A DNA stretch of 64,000 nt, taken from Bacteroidales bacterium (GTDB lineage: Bacteria > Bacteroidota > Bacteroidia > Bacteroidales > JAAYJT01). The stretch spans positions 62,001-126,000 of the forward strand of contig JACZJK010000056.1 of assembly GCA_014860575.1 (NCBI GenBank). The letters are read 5' to 3'. The position numbers and the translations under genes were made by a program. The stretch's first letter is position 1, and every line of letters starts with the position of its first letter. This document shows, one piece after another, positions 14,894-24,499 of this stretch. The notes below the pieces were generated by a model. It searched no databases. It had not been told where the DNA came from and saw only the letters and a program-made list of their open reading frames with translations.

Positions 14894-17275
14894 TTAAAAT
14901 TCCACAATAATCCCAATCGTCGGTAGCACGGTTCCACTTAAATTTTCAAGTTCCCGGAGGCTGTATCTGCCATCACTGATCAACGGATTTCCATTGGCAT
15001 CAAATTCCCGGACCAGGATATTTTGGTCTTTCACCTGGAAATTATATGCATTTTGAATATCTGTGTAAAGCATCAGCGACCAGCGGTTGAAGAAAAACGA
15101 TTTATCAATGCGGATATCAAGCTGGTGGAAATTTCCAAAACGTAGCGAGTTAAAGCGGTTAAAATCAAGATAGCCGCGGCTGTTGGCTTCCCATGCATCT
15201 ATGCGTGAGGATTTCTCTATATCCCATGGCGTATAAGGCGCCCCGCCAACAAAACGCCATTTGGCGCCGATATCCCAGTTGCCTTTCAGTTGCCTTCCAA
15301 CGGTGAGGTTAAGAATATGCCGGTTGTCCCAGGCCGAAGGTATATATTCATTGTCCGTATTCTGAAATTCGCTCCTCACAAAGGTGTAAGCCATAATTAT
15401 ATTGAATCCTGCCAGGTCTCTTTCCTGCAAAAGCACTTCCATTCCATAGGCGCGGCCTTTTGAGATCGAAACAACCTCTTCGTCGCCATAGGTTCCAAAA
15501 TCGGCGCCCTTATTGGCGATTGAGATAGAATCAGCAACAGAGAACGGATAATTGCGGTAGTTTTTAAAAAACCCTTCGATGGTGAACTTTGCCTCCTCGT
15601 TGCGCTGGTATTCAATGCCTGCCACCAGATGGTCGGCCGAAATATATTTCAGATCATTGTTTTTATTTACAAGTTCCCGGTCATTATTCCTGAACCCCAA
15701 CGATGTATATGGCGGCAACTGGTAGAACCTGCCGGTATTGAAATTCAGGTAGAATTTTTCAGTAAGGGCGTATGAAGCCGAAAACCTGGGTGAAAGCTGG
15801 TCAATCAGGTTTGACATGCTTTTGGAATAGCTGTTGGCATCGGATCGGAGGCCCAATGAAAGGTTCAGTTTTTCCTGCAATACACTTTTGCTTACCTGCC
15901 CGAAAACGCTCCACTTGAAAAGGTCAATATAAGAGTCGTAATTGATCGCAAATGCTTCGTTACTGCGGAAAATTTCCCGGTAGGTTTCATTCAGGTACTT
16001 TGCATATTCGGTTCCGGCACCATAATTAAACCGAAAACCGTTGAGGGTCACATTGCGTTCGTAACGAAATTTATTTTCAATTTCATCAGAATCGTAGTCG
16101 AAAATCCTTGCTTCCGTTTCATCGTTGTTACGGAATTTGAAGGCAGCATTGCGCAGCATATTCCGGCTGAGCACAAACATGTGGTTGCCGTTTTGGGTAA
16201 AATGACGGTAAACCCCGCCAATGGTATAATTCCATTGTTCGTTCACCGGAAGGTAATCCAGGATGTATTGCTGGTTTTCGTCCGGATTTTCAATGCCGGT
16301 GTTTAACCTGAACTGGTCAATGGCGCCCAGCCCGATGATGGTAAGTTGGTTCCGTGTATCGAAATTGATGCGGTATCTGGCCTGGAAATCATTATAGGTT
16401 GGAAGGAAAGGAAGGCCAATGGCATCAAAAAGAAACTGCAGGTAGGATCGCCTGGCCGACATGATAAAATTGGATCGCTCACCCAAAGGTCCATCGAGCG
16501 TAAGCGCCAGATCAGATGCACCCACCGAGCCACGAAAATTTACTTTGTCGGGGTTGCCATCGGTCTGCCTCATTTCAAGAACCGCACTTAATGCATTGCC
16601 GCGGTTTGACGGAAAAGCACCTGAATAAAGATCCACTTCCCTGATAAAATCAACATTGATAATGCCCACCGGTCCACCCGAAGCGCCTTGTGTGGCAAAG
16701 TGGTTCAGGTTTGGGATCTCAATGCCATCGAGGTAAAAACGGCTTTCACTGGGGCCGCCGCCACGCACGATCACATCGTTGCGGTAAGCAGGTGTGGAAG
16801 CCACACCGGGCAAGGATTGGATCACACGGCTGATATCGCGGTTCCCACCCGGATTTTTTTCAATCTCCTGAATGCCCAGCGTTCGCATGGAAACCGGGCT
16901 TTCCTCCTTGCGTTTGAATAGCGAGGCCTGAACCACTACCTGTTCAAGTTGAATTGCGATTTCACGCATTGGAATTTCGATGGTGGAGGTTCTTGCATTG
17001 GTAACAAGAAATTCGGTGGTGGTCACGGATTCGAACCCAACGAAGGAAGCCGAGAGTTTGACAAAACCCGGGGTTATGCCGGTAAACAAAAAATTGCCGT
17101 CAAGGTCGGAGGTTGAACCAATGCTTGTTCCGAACACAACGATATTGACAAATGGCAATGGTTCGTTGGTTTTTTCATTGAAAACCCTGCCGCGGATGGT
17201 TCCGGTTTGGGCAAGCAGCCATGCAGGCAGTAACAGAAGTAAGGCGAGTAGTAATATTAGCTTAGCAAGTCTCAT
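14894..17275 (-). CDS. TonB-dependent outer-membrane receptor
   Basis: A 793-residue receptor. After a signal peptide (ILLLALLLLLPAWLLAQ) comes a carboxypeptidase-regulatory-like domain (GTIRGRVFNEKTNEPLPFVN, about residues 24-110), then a plug domain with VIQSLPGVASTPAYRNDVIV and RGGGPSESRFYLDGIEIPNL, and a 22-strand-type barrel ending in a terminal Phe (IGIIVEF). Energised by TonB-ExbBD, such receptors import siderophores, vitamins or glycans. No SusD partner is adjacent, which argues against a classical glycan PUL. A DUF2271-like gene follows on the same strand. The substrate is unknown. Confidence 0.93.
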   Translation of the reverse strand: MRLAKLILLLALLLLLPAWLLAQTGTIRGRVFNEKTNEPLPFVNIVVFGTSIGSTSDLDGNFLFTGITPGFVKLSASFVGFESVTTTEFLVTNARTSTIEIPMREIAIQLEQVVVQASLFKRKEESPVSMRTLGIQEIEKNPGGNRDISRVIQSLPGVASTPAYRNDVIVRGGGPSESRFYLDGIEIPNLNHFATQGASGGPVGIINVDFIREVDLYSGAFPSNRGNALSAVLEMRQTDGNPDKVNFRGSVGASDLALTLDGPLGERSNFIMSARRSYLQFLFDAIGLPFLPTYNDFQARYRINFDTRNQLTIIGLGAIDQFRLNTGIENPDENQQYILDYLPVNEQWNYTIGGVYRHFTQNGNHMFVLSRNMLRNAAFKFRNNDETEARIFDYDSDEIENKFRYERNVTLNGFRFNYGAGTEYAKYLNETYREIFRSNEAFAINYDSYIDLFKWSVFGQVSKSVLQEKLNLSLGLRSDANSYSKSMSNLIDQLSPRFSASYALTEKFYLNFNTGRFYQLPPYTSLGFRNNDRELVNKNNDLKYISADHLVAGIEYQRNEEAKFTIEGFFKNYRNYPFSVADSISIANKGADFGTYGDEEVVSISKGRAYGMEVLLQERDLAGFNIIMAYTFVRSEFQNTDNEYIPSAWDNRHILNLTVGRQLKGNWDIGAKWRFVGGAPYTPWDIEKSSRIDAWEANSRGYLDFNRFNSLRFGNFHQLDIRIDKSFFFNRWSLMLYTDIQNAYNFQVKDQNILVREFDANGNPLISDGRYSLRELENLSGTVLPTIGIIVEF

Positions 17276-17393
17276 GGGTTAATCTTTGGGTTGTGATGTT
17301 TAAGAAAATTTATAAATCATTAAACACATATTGAACCAAAAAGTTTAAAGATGGTCAGGTTATTTTGGAAAATTCCGGAGGATTTCCTTTTCC

Positions 17394-17420
17394 CGTCCGA
17401 CCGCTCCCAGCGGTCTGACG
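17394..17420. repeat. Dispersed hairpin repeat CGTCCGACCGCT / AGCGGTCTGACG
   Basis: A 12-bp imperfect inverted repeat with a 3-base loop. A second copy with a G-U wobble change lies at 62120-62146. It sits in the 200-bp gap between the TonB receptor and a T9SS protein gene. A further small palindromic word (GATCGCT GGG AGCGAT) follows at about 17450. It could act as a bidirectional terminator or a REP sequence. Confidence 0.6.
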
Positions 17421-17475
17421 GATATTATTGCCTGGGTTTTTTACCCATCCGATCGCTGGGAGCGATAAGATGGGG

Positions 17476-19092
17476 CTACTGCACTACAAACTTCCCTCTC
17501 CCCACCGACCTGCCATCGCTATACACCACCACCACATACATTCCCGGTGGCCAGGCGCTTACGTTGGCGCTGGCTTGCTGCTGGCCGCGGAGTATTTTTG
17601 TTTGATGTTGTTGTACTCCCAGCAGGTTAAAGCACCGCATCTCTATATTGCGGTGGTGCTCTGTGTTTTCCAGGGCAAAAGTAATGTGGTCTTTTGCCGG
17701 GTTGGGGTAAATGGTGATGGGGATGGTGTTTATTCTTGCCCTGTAATCCGCTGCTGTGGGCATTTCCGTGCCCAGCACTATATCGCAATCATTTAGGTAA
17801 ATAAACCCGCTTTGTGGTGGACCGGGGATGCAAAGGCTATCATAAGTAAGGTTGCCGGTGTAAGCCGTATCGTACTCTAAATTGAGGTTGAGTTTGGCGA
17901 GGAAGATATCGTAGTTGGTGGAGGAATGCCGGTACGTAGAACTGCTAAGCAGTTTATTATCATGTGATACTCCGTTGAAGTAAGGGTATAGATTGTTATT
18001 ACTCAACTTTATGATTGCTGGTTCTACTGTGAGTTCATCAATATCCAAATTCAAAATACAATCCACTATCACCTGATGATTGGGGTTGAAAGAAAAGGAA
18101 CCACCGGCAAAAACGATTGAGTCTAAAAGTTTTACTTTGTTGAATGCTCCTGCATAAAAACCTGAATCTATTTGGTGATTCTCGAAGTATCTGAACATCA
18201 ATTCCTGACCATCGTTATTAAAAAACAGAAAGCTCGGTTTTGTAGCATCATAATCAATAAACGCACCTATCCCCATGAACAATGTGTCATTTATTTCAAT
18301 AACATCCAGGGCTTTACCAAGGATGGTGTCATTGAGACCAAAAGGCAAGACCCATTCTTCGTTTCCATCACTGTCGGCCATTGCAAAGAAATGTCTGATA
18401 GCAAACACTCCCTGTGGGTTCCATGGATCACGCCAGTAACCGTAGCCGCTCATCAGGTATTTATCATTGGAAGTGATCATCAGGCTTTGGCCAAACTTCA
18501 TGTGTGAGTTTGGATGGTTGTAGGTGGTTGCAAAAGCTTGTTGCCATAATACCTCGCCGCTGGCGCTGAGCTTGAACAAAATCAGGGTTTCAGAAGGATA
18601 ACTTCCAAACTGGTTTAATAGTACAACGATCTCTCCGGAGTCTGTTACTTTTATATCCCGAGCTGAAGGAAGCGCTGTTTGGCTACCCGTAAAAACTTTA
18701 CACCACTCTTTTTCACCACATGCATTGAACTTGGCAATCAATGGATTAATGACATTCTCAATCAGTGTAACGTTGCCACATAAAACAAATCCACCATCAT
18801 GAGTTGTCGCAATGGAATTCGGATTAATATACTCTAAAGAATTTTCTAGTATCTTGTCCCAAATTATATTCCCATTTATATCAGTTTTTATTATCCAGGC
18901 CCATCTTTTTGTATAGTCGTTACTAAAGTAGTCACCACAGATCAGGAATCCGTTATCATAGCTCTCAATTAGAGCTTTGGAATATTCAGGCCTATTTTGC
19001 TGCCCGTAGTATTTCGGCCATGACTGGGAATGCACATCCCCAATTATGAATGTAATAATACAAGCCAAAATGTAAAACTCTTTTCTTAACAT
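17476..19092 (-). CDS. Secreted protein with C-terminal type IX sorting domain
   Basis: About 538 residues from ATG 19092, which begins a signal peptide (MLRKEFYILACIITFIIGDV HSQ). The body is a beta-propeller-like series of segments (NGFLICGDYF, GGFVLCGNVT, DKYLMSGYGY), each of the type SxDGGFxxxG. The last ~80 residues are a type A T9SS sorting domain (ITIYPNPAKDHITFALEN, then SAWPPGMYVVVVYSDGR), directing export across the outer membrane and surface anchoring. No catalytic motif is seen. The longer frame to 19182 is not supported. Confidence 0.82.
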   Translation of the reverse strand: MLRKEFYILACIITFIIGDVHSQSWPKYYGQQNRPEYSKALIESYDNGFLICGDYFSNDYTKRWAWIIKTDINGNIIWDKILENSLEYINPNSIATTHDGGFVLCGNVTLIENVINPLIAKFNACGEKEWCKVFTGSQTALPSARDIKVTDSGEIVVLLNQFGSYPSETLILFKLSASGEVLWQQAFATTYNHPNSHMKFGQSLMITSNDKYLMSGYGYWRDPWNPQGVFAIRHFFAMADSDGNEEWVLPFGLNDTILGKALDVIEINDTLFMGIGAFIDYDATKPSFLFFNNDGQELMFRYFENHQIDSGFYAGAFNKVKLLDSIVFAGGSFSFNPNHQVIVDCILNLDIDELTVEPAIIKLSNNNLYPYFNGVSHDNKLLSSSTYRHSSTNYDIFLAKLNLNLEYDTAYTGNLTYDSLCIPGPPQSGFIYLNDCDIVLGTEMPTAADYRARINTIPITIYPNPAKDHITFALENTEHHRNIEMRCFNLLGVQQHQTKILRGQQQASANVSAWPPGMYVVVVYSDGRSVGRGKFVVQ

Positions 19093-19216
19093 AGCTTTGT
19101 GGATTAAAAAGCCGTGCCTTGCTGGGTGCAAAAGCAGGTGTAAAAATATGAAAATCCTGCGGATTGCAGTTCGGTTTAGCACAATAATAGCTTTGTGCTT
19201 TATGGCTGCTTATCCG

Positions 19217-20128
19217 TTAGACAGCCCGCAACTCCATTATCCTGGAAACCTTATCTTCAAGGCTCATTTCCCCTTCCAGCCAGTGAATCTGAAATCCTTT
19301 GCGTTCCATACGGCGGAACCAGGTCATCTGCCGCTTGGCAAACTGATGAATAGCGGTATTAAGCAGGCTGAACATTTTATCGTAGGTGATACTGCCAAGG
19401 ATATACTGCGAAAGGTAACGGTATTCAAGTCCGTAATAATCAAGTTTTTCAGCGCTGATCCCCTGGTTCATCAGCGCCTCAACTTCTGCAATCATGCCGT
19501 ACTCCAGCCTGTCGCTCAGCCTTTGTGTGATCCTTTGCCGCAAGGTTTCGCGCTCGTAGGCAATGCCGATGATCAATGGGTTCAATACAGGAATGGCCTT
19601 GTGATTATCCGCGTTTTCATTTTCATAGGTAGCAATTTCAATGGCCCGGATGCAGCGTTCACGGTCAATGGTGTCGGTGGTGTTGTGCAGGGGACGGAGG
19701 GAAGCCAGGTAAGCCACAAGCTGTTCCTGGTTTTTACTTTTAAGAAATTCACGCAGCGTTTCATCTTCCGGCGCTTCGGCAAGTGTGTAACCTGCCAGTA
19801 CCGATTCAATGTACATGCCGGTGCCACCGCACATTACAGCCGTCTTGCCACGGCTTATTATTTCATTGTAAACTTTGAAAAAATCCCGCTGATACCTGAA
19901 CACATTGTATGCTTCGCCGGGTTCAAGGATGTCAACAAGATGGTAGGGAATCTGCTTGCCATCAACAAGGTAATCGTCGTAATCCTTGCCTGTTCCCAGA
20001 TTCATACCACGGTACACCTGCCGGGAATCGGCGCTGATGATTTCGCCGTTTAGACGGGCAGCCAGCAATGCAGCCAGCCGAGTTTTGCCGCTAGCCGTGG
20101 GGCCGAGGAGGGTGAGAAGCAAGTTCAT
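19217..20128 (-). CDS. miaA: tRNA dimethylallyltransferase
   Basis: About 303 residues from ATG 20128. The P-loop GPTASGKT is at residues 9-16, and SADSRQVYRGMNLGTGKDY is the MiaA substrate-binding signature. MiaA isopentenylates A37 of tRNAs reading UNN codons. The upstream in-frame extension (to 20236) is translated dispersed repeat (NFESGIMNFKPETLNLEPRT) and should be excluded from the gene. Neighbours are functionally unrelated. Confidence 0.94.
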   Translation of the reverse strand: MNLLLTLLGPTASGKTRLAALLAARLNGEIISADSRQVYRGMNLGTGKDYDDYLVDGKQIPYHLVDILEPGEAYNVFRYQRDFFKVYNEIISRGKTAVMCGGTGMYIESVLAGYTLAEAPEDETLREFLKSKNQEQLVAYLASLRPLHNTTDTIDRERCIRAIEIATYENENADNHKAIPVLNPLIIGIAYERETLRQRITQRLSDRLEYGMIAEVEALMNQGISAEKLDYYGLEYRYLSQYILGSITYDKMFSLLNTAIHQFAKRQMTWFRRMERKGFQIHWLEGEMSLEDKVSRIMELRAV

Positions 20129-20200
20129 AGTTCGGGGTTCAAGGTTCAAAGTTTCGGGTTTGAAGTTCATGATTCCAGATTCAAAATTCCAGATTGAGTC

Positions 20201-20366
20201 CACTCCGAAAAGTAAATCTGCCCCTAAATTACTCACTTCGTTCGTGAGATCGCTTCGCTAAGTTCCCTAAAGGGGACTTCCACAAATTGCTGATTTTTAG
20301 CGGTTCCCCTTTTGGGGTCAGGGGTCAAAAACGATAAAAATCAGCAATTTGTGACTTTTCGGAGTG
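20201..20366 (+). repeat. 166-bp MITE-like element with 13-bp terminal inverted repeats
   Basis: The ends CACTCCGAAAAGT (20201-20213) and ACTTTTCGGAGTG (20354-20366) are perfect inverted repeats. Inside are 19-bp perfect arms CACAAATTGCTGATTTTTA (20281-20299) and TAAAAATCAGCAATTTGTG (20335-20353), plus a small hairpin CTCACTTCGTTCGTGAG. There is no ORF. A degraded inverted copy lies at 14721-14840. The structure fits a non-autonomous miniature element or a large REP/BIME unit. Confidence 0.75.
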
Positions 20367-20389
20367 GGCTCCAAATTCAAAATTCAGGG

Positions 20390-20510
20390 TTTGGGGTTCA
20401 TAATTCGAATGTTCTATTGTTCTACTGTTCTATTATTCTATTGTTCAATTATTCTATTATTCTCCTTTTCTCTTTTTCTCCATTTCTCCATTTCTCCTTC
20501 TCTCCTTTTC
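20390..20510. repeat. Degenerate GTTCTATT and TTTCTCC word repeats
   Basis: From about 20410 the plus strand reads GTTCTATTGTTCTACTGTTC-type words and then CTCCATTTCTCC-type words up to the glycosyltransferase stop. This is a simple-sequence gap without a gene. Confidence 0.65.
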
Positions 20511-21749
20511 TCATTTTCTCCTCTTCTCCCAGCTTTCCCTCAACATCCCATCTTCTTTATTAACCAACATCTCCCTTATCATGTTCAGCGTTTCTAGTGG
20601 AAGGGTTGAGAAGTTGAATTCTTTTATTGCCGGGAGAATGGATAAAATGTTTTCATCAGGATAGTGTTGTGAAAGAAATTCAATAAGCGATTCAGCATCG
20701 GATACAGGAGCTTGCCGCTGCCGCCATTTCAGGTATTGCAGTACCCGCAGGCCGTCAATCTTTTCATGGCAGGCGCGGATGAATTTATCAACCGAAGCAG
20801 CATTTTTACGGAGTTTTTCCCAGATCATTTCCCCGGGGAAGGCTTCTGCAAGAAACTGATCCATTGGGGTAGCTATGTCCTGTGCATAAAGCGTTGGAAA
20901 AAGATCGTAAGTTGCCTTGATTTCAGTGAACCAATCCTGATGATAGATGGGATAGCTGCTCCAGTCGCCGGCAGCGCCTTTGATCATGGCAGGGCCGGTG
21001 CCGAAGTAAACGCGGTCAGAAAAACGGGCCGCCGGGTAAGCTTTTTCTTCATTCCATAACAGCAAAGGCCCTTTCTTCCGGAGTTTCTGCAAAAAGTAAA
21101 AATCCTCACCACTCATTTTGGGTGTGATCCCACCAATACCTTTATAGTTTTTTACGGTCAGGGCAATGGCAGAACCCAAGGCTGTAAAAGCATAAGGCGA
21201 ACCAATAAGAAGCATGTTGATGGCATAGCATCGCATGTAAATTTCATAACGAAGTATGGCCCGGTCAGCAATTTCGTTACCGCTAAGATGGTGGTAATAA
21301 GTAACGGAAAGCGCCGTGGCTTCAGGGTTTGCTTTCAGAGCTTTTGCAACTGAGCTTAAATAAGCTTTGCTGAAAGTTGTATCCGCATCCAGTGAAATAA
21401 TTACATCGCTGTCGTTTGCGGTTTCAATAATTGCCTGCATCACTTCGCGGCGGGCGAAGCCTACACCATGCTGTCTGCCCACCCAGCCCTTTCCTCTGCT
21501 ACTCCTGTCAATGATTTTGATATGCTGATCGTCCAGGCTTTTTAACATGGCCAAACTCCTGGCATTATCAAGGCATACAGGAAGTTTTTCGGGCTTATCC
21601 CACCATTCGTCGGGTTGGTTCACACAAACAAAAAGATTTACCTTTCCGGCATAGTCCTGTGCCTGAATGTTGTGGAGAAAAGCAGGCAGATTTTCGTGTT
21701 CGCACAAAACCGGTAATGCAATAAAAATGGCTGGTGTTTTTTTTGTCAT
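20511..21749 (-). CDS. Family 2 glycosyltransferase
   Basis: About 412 residues from the ATG at 21749 (four codons after an alternative at 21761). It has a GT-A fold start (TPAIFIALPVLCEHENLPAF), a nucleotide-sugar/metal motif in DVIISLDADTTF (DAD), and GIGGITPKMSGEDFYFLQKL, where the ED motif of inverting GT2 enzymes is seen. The C-terminal third has no transmembrane helices, so it is cytosolic or peripheral. Acceptor and donor are unknown; no polysaccharide cluster is adjacent. Confidence 0.82.
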   Translation of the reverse strand: MTKKTPAIFIALPVLCEHENLPAFLHNIQAQDYAGKVNLFVCVNQPDEWWDKPEKLPVCLDNARSLAMLKSLDDQHIKIIDRSSRGKGWVGRQHGVGFARREVMQAIIETANDSDVIISLDADTTFSKAYLSSVAKALKANPEATALSVTYYHHLSGNEIADRAILRYEIYMRCYAINMLLIGSPYAFTALGSAIALTVKNYKGIGGITPKMSGEDFYFLQKLRKKGPLLLWNEEKAYPAARFSDRVYFGTGPAMIKGAAGDWSSYPIYHQDWFTEIKATYDLFPTLYAQDIATPMDQFLAEAFPGEMIWEKLRKNAASVDKFIRACHEKIDGLRVLQYLKWRQRQAPVSDAESLIEFLSQHYPDENILSILPAIKEFNFSTLPLETLNMIREMLVNKEDGMLRESWEKRRK

Positions 21750-21839
21750 TGCGAAGCCCAAATCTAACTTTTTACTGATTTTGTTGTTGAGTTATTAAGC
21801 AAAATTCCTGCTGACTGCAAATCTACAAAATACCACACG

Positions 21840-23564
21840 ATGGAATCGAACGAAGTTTTGGACAAACTCCCCCGTCACCTCATGTCGTTGGTAATTGACC
21901 AGCCCTACAATGATTACACGGCTCAGGATCATGCCATCTGGCGTTATGTGATGCACCGCAATGTGAAGTATTTGCCGCAGGTTGCCCACGGTTCTTACCT
22001 CGATGGTTTGAAAAAGACCGGTGTAAGCATAGAGAAAATTCCCCACATGTATGGTATGAACCGCATTCTCAAGGAGATTGGCTGGGCTGCGGTGGCGGTG
22101 GATGGATTTATCCCTCCATCAGCATTTATGGAGTTTCAGGCGTATAATGTGCTGGTGATTGCAGCCGATATGCGCCCTATTGACCAGATCGAATACACTC
22201 CTGCACCCGATATAATCCACGAAGCCGCCGGTCATGCTCCCATCATCGCCAACGAAGAATATGCCGAATACCTGCGGCAGTTTGGCTGGCTTGGCGCCAG
22301 GGCATTTTCCTCGGCAAAAGACTATGAACTTTACGAAGCCATCCGCTATCTATCTATCTTAAAGGCAAATCCTTATACTCAGCCTGCTGAGATCACGGCA
22401 GCGGAGCAAAATCTCGCCGGCCTTGAAGCCAGCATGGGCGAACCATCCGAAATGGCGCTGATACGCAACCTGCACTGGTGGACGGTGGAATATGGCCTCA
22501 TCGGCGATCTGAACAAGCCAAAAATTTACGGAGCAGGCTTACTATCCTCTATCGGTGAAAGTTTCAACTGCCTCAAGGCCCATGTGAAGAAACTGCCTTA
22601 CACCATTGATGCTGTCAATTATAGTTTCGATATTACTAACCAGCAACCTCACCTCTTTGTTACACCTGATTTTGAAAACCTGAACACGGTGCTCGGGCAG
22701 TTTGCCAATACAATGGCCTTGCGGGTTGGTGGAAAACACGCTGTTGAAAAGGCAATTGCATCGGGCAACACGGCAACCTGTGTATACAGTTCCGGATTGC
22801 AGGTTTCCGGCACATTTAGCGAAGCAATTTACAAAGGTGGTTCGCCAATTTATGTGCGAACCGAGGGCCCAACTGCTTTAAACTTTAACGGAAGCATCTT
22901 GCCTGTCCATAGCAAAGATTATCATCAGGATGGTTTCGGTTCACCAGTTGGTAAACTAAAGAACAGTAGCAAACCGATTGAAACCATGAGCGATGGCGAT
23001 TTATTGGCTATTGGCATTGAAAAAGATACATTTTGCGAACTCAGCTATGAATCGGGCGTAAAGCTGAGCGGCAAATTGCAAAAGATCCTTCGCAAGAGGG
23101 GTAGCATACTGCTGATGAGTTTCAGTGATTGCAAAGTTGTTTACGAAGATCAAACCCTGTTCGAACCATCCTGGGGAATGTATGACATGGCAGTAGGGGA
23201 GAGGATTGTATCGGCTTTTTCGGGCCCTGCCGATCCGGATACTTTCGGGTTGAGTTTTGAGGTTCCAAAAGTGAAGACCATGAAAATTCACCATTCTCCG
23301 GAAGCGGTTCAATTGCATGATTTGTATCAGGAAGTAAGGGATATCCGAGAAGGTTCGTGGAGCCATAGCGATTTGAGAAATATATTTGAACAGTTAAAAA
23401 TTAATTATCCCCACGACTGGCTGTTGCCGGTTGAAATCGCTGAATTGCTTAAACTCACCGGTTCCGACCCAAAACTTGAAAAAGAAATCAGGATGTATCT
23501 GAACATGTTCGCTTACCAAAGCGCGGATCACAGAGAACTGGTATTGAGCGAACCCGGGTCATGA
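21840..23564 (+). CDS. Aromatic amino acid hydroxylase (phenylalanine 4-monooxygenase type, long Bacteroidota form)
   Basis: A 574-residue protein. The first ~300 residues are the catalytic domain of pterin-dependent aromatic amino acid hydroxylases: the Fe(II) ligands are His127 and His132 in PDIIHEAAGHAP and Glu217 in WTVEYGL. It would convert phenylalanine to tyrosine using O2 and tetrahydropterin. Residues ~300-574 are an extra domain seen in long Bacteroidota forms and of unknown function. No pterin-recycling dehydratase gene is adjacent. The O2 requirement contrasts with the oxygen-sensitive enzymes elsewhere in the window. Confidence 0.92.
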   Translation: MESNEVLDKLPRHLMSLVIDQPYNDYTAQDHAIWRYVMHRNVKYLPQVAHGSYLDGLKKTGVSIEKIPHMYGMNRILKEIGWAAVAVDGFIPPSAFMEFQAYNVLVIAADMRPIDQIEYTPAPDIIHEAAGHAPIIANEEYAEYLRQFGWLGARAFSSAKDYELYEAIRYLSILKANPYTQPAEITAAEQNLAGLEASMGEPSEMALIRNLHWWTVEYGLIGDLNKPKIYGAGLLSSIGESFNCLKAHVKKLPYTIDAVNYSFDITNQQPHLFVTPDFENLNTVLGQFANTMALRVGGKHAVEKAIASGNTATCVYSSGLQVSGTFSEAIYKGGSPIYVRTEGPTALNFNGSILPVHSKDYHQDGFGSPVGKLKNSSKPIETMSDGDLLAIGIEKDTFCELSYESGVKLSGKLQKILRKRGSILLMSFSDCKVVYEDQTLFEPSWGMYDMAVGERIVSAFSGPADPDTFGLSFEVPKVKTMKIHHSPEAVQLHDLYQEVRDIREGSWSHSDLRNIFEQLKINYPHDWLLPVEIAELLKLTGSDPKLEKEIRMYLNMFAYQSADHRELVLSEPGS

Positions 23565-23590
23565 CAATGACGCTGGCCGGATGTTTCAGA

Positions 23591-24439
23591 TCAAGCCAGC
23601 ATTAGCAAAATAGCCACCACAGCAAGCGCAACACCCACCCAATTCAATGGCCTGAGTTTTTCTTTAAATGCAAAGTAACCGATCAAGGCCGCAGCAGAAA
23701 CAATGCTGATATTGATCATTGGGATCACAAAGCTAACATCGTATAAATCCAGGCCGAGTAACAGGAAATATCCTGAATACCAATTCACCAGTCCGATCAC
23801 AACACCTGCAACCAACTCTTTGTAAGTGAAACTGGCCTGCTGTGGTTTGCGCAGAAAAAGGAAAATGATGCCGAACACAAGTGCGGCAAGAAAAACCGTT
23901 GCAAGGAAAAGTGTGAAATCGCCACTGATGTAGTATTGCTGCCCGATTTTCATGGTCAGATCGCTGATTCCATGAACCATAAGCAAAGCAATGGGGAGGA
24001 AGATAAGTTTGCGGTCAACTTCCACCATGCGGTCGCGGTGAAACGTAAAATAGAATGCTAAAATACCCAGCAGAATACCGGTAAACCTTAAAATCCCGGG
24101 TTGGTCGCCAAAAACAAGCAATCCGGCTATTACCGAAACAATCAACGACATTCTGCTGGCCATTCCGGTTAAAGCTACACCGGCATGATGAGCTGATAAG
24201 GCAAACAAATTGAACCCAACTATAAAAAGCAAACCTGAAATAATTGATAGCAGGAACCATGGTCTGGAGGGTATTTCGGACAACAGAAAGCTGTTTGGTT
24301 CGCTCAGAAACCCAAATATTGTGGCTACTACGTAGTTAACCAGGATAGTGTAAAAAGTATTGATTTTCAGTTTGCTGAAAATCTTAAACAATACGATGAT
24401 GCTGGTAGATGAAGCAATGGCGAGGATCAGATAGAGCAT
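23591..24439 (-). CDS. EamA/DMT family transporter
   Basis: A 282-residue integral inner-membrane protein with about ten hydrophobic helices in two halves, each like an EamA unit; the second ends with MINISIVSAAALIGYFAFKE and KLRPLNWVGVALAVVAILLM, the usual closing helices of drug/metabolite transporters. Substrates of such carriers range from amino acids to nucleotide sugars and cannot be told from sequence. It is convergent with the hydroxylase gene, 26 bp apart. Confidence 0.85.
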   Translation of the reverse strand: MLYLILAIASSTSIIVLFKIFSKLKINTFYTILVNYVVATIFGFLSEPNSFLLSEIPSRPWFLLSIISGLLFIVGFNLFALSAHHAGVALTGMASRMSLIVSVIAGLLVFGDQPGILRFTGILLGILAFYFTFHRDRMVEVDRKLIFLPIALLMVHGISDLTMKIGQQYYISGDFTLFLATVFLAALVFGIIFLFLRKPQQASFTYKELVAGVVIGLVNWYSGYFLLLGLDLYDVSFVIPMINISIVSAAALIGYFAFKEKLRPLNWVGVALAVVAILLMLA

Positions 24440-24499
24440 ACCGTATCAGGCAATAAATAGTGATTTGATTTTTGGCTTGTTTCAATCATAAAATCTCTC

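Noticed and set aside
14894-17275. Polysaccharide utilisation locus around the TonB receptor
   Set aside because: No SusD-like gene, glycoside hydrolase or hybrid two-component sensor is adjacent.
20129-20236. N-terminal extension of miaA
   Set aside because: The added residues are translated dispersed word repeats; the P-loop start at 20128 fits the family.
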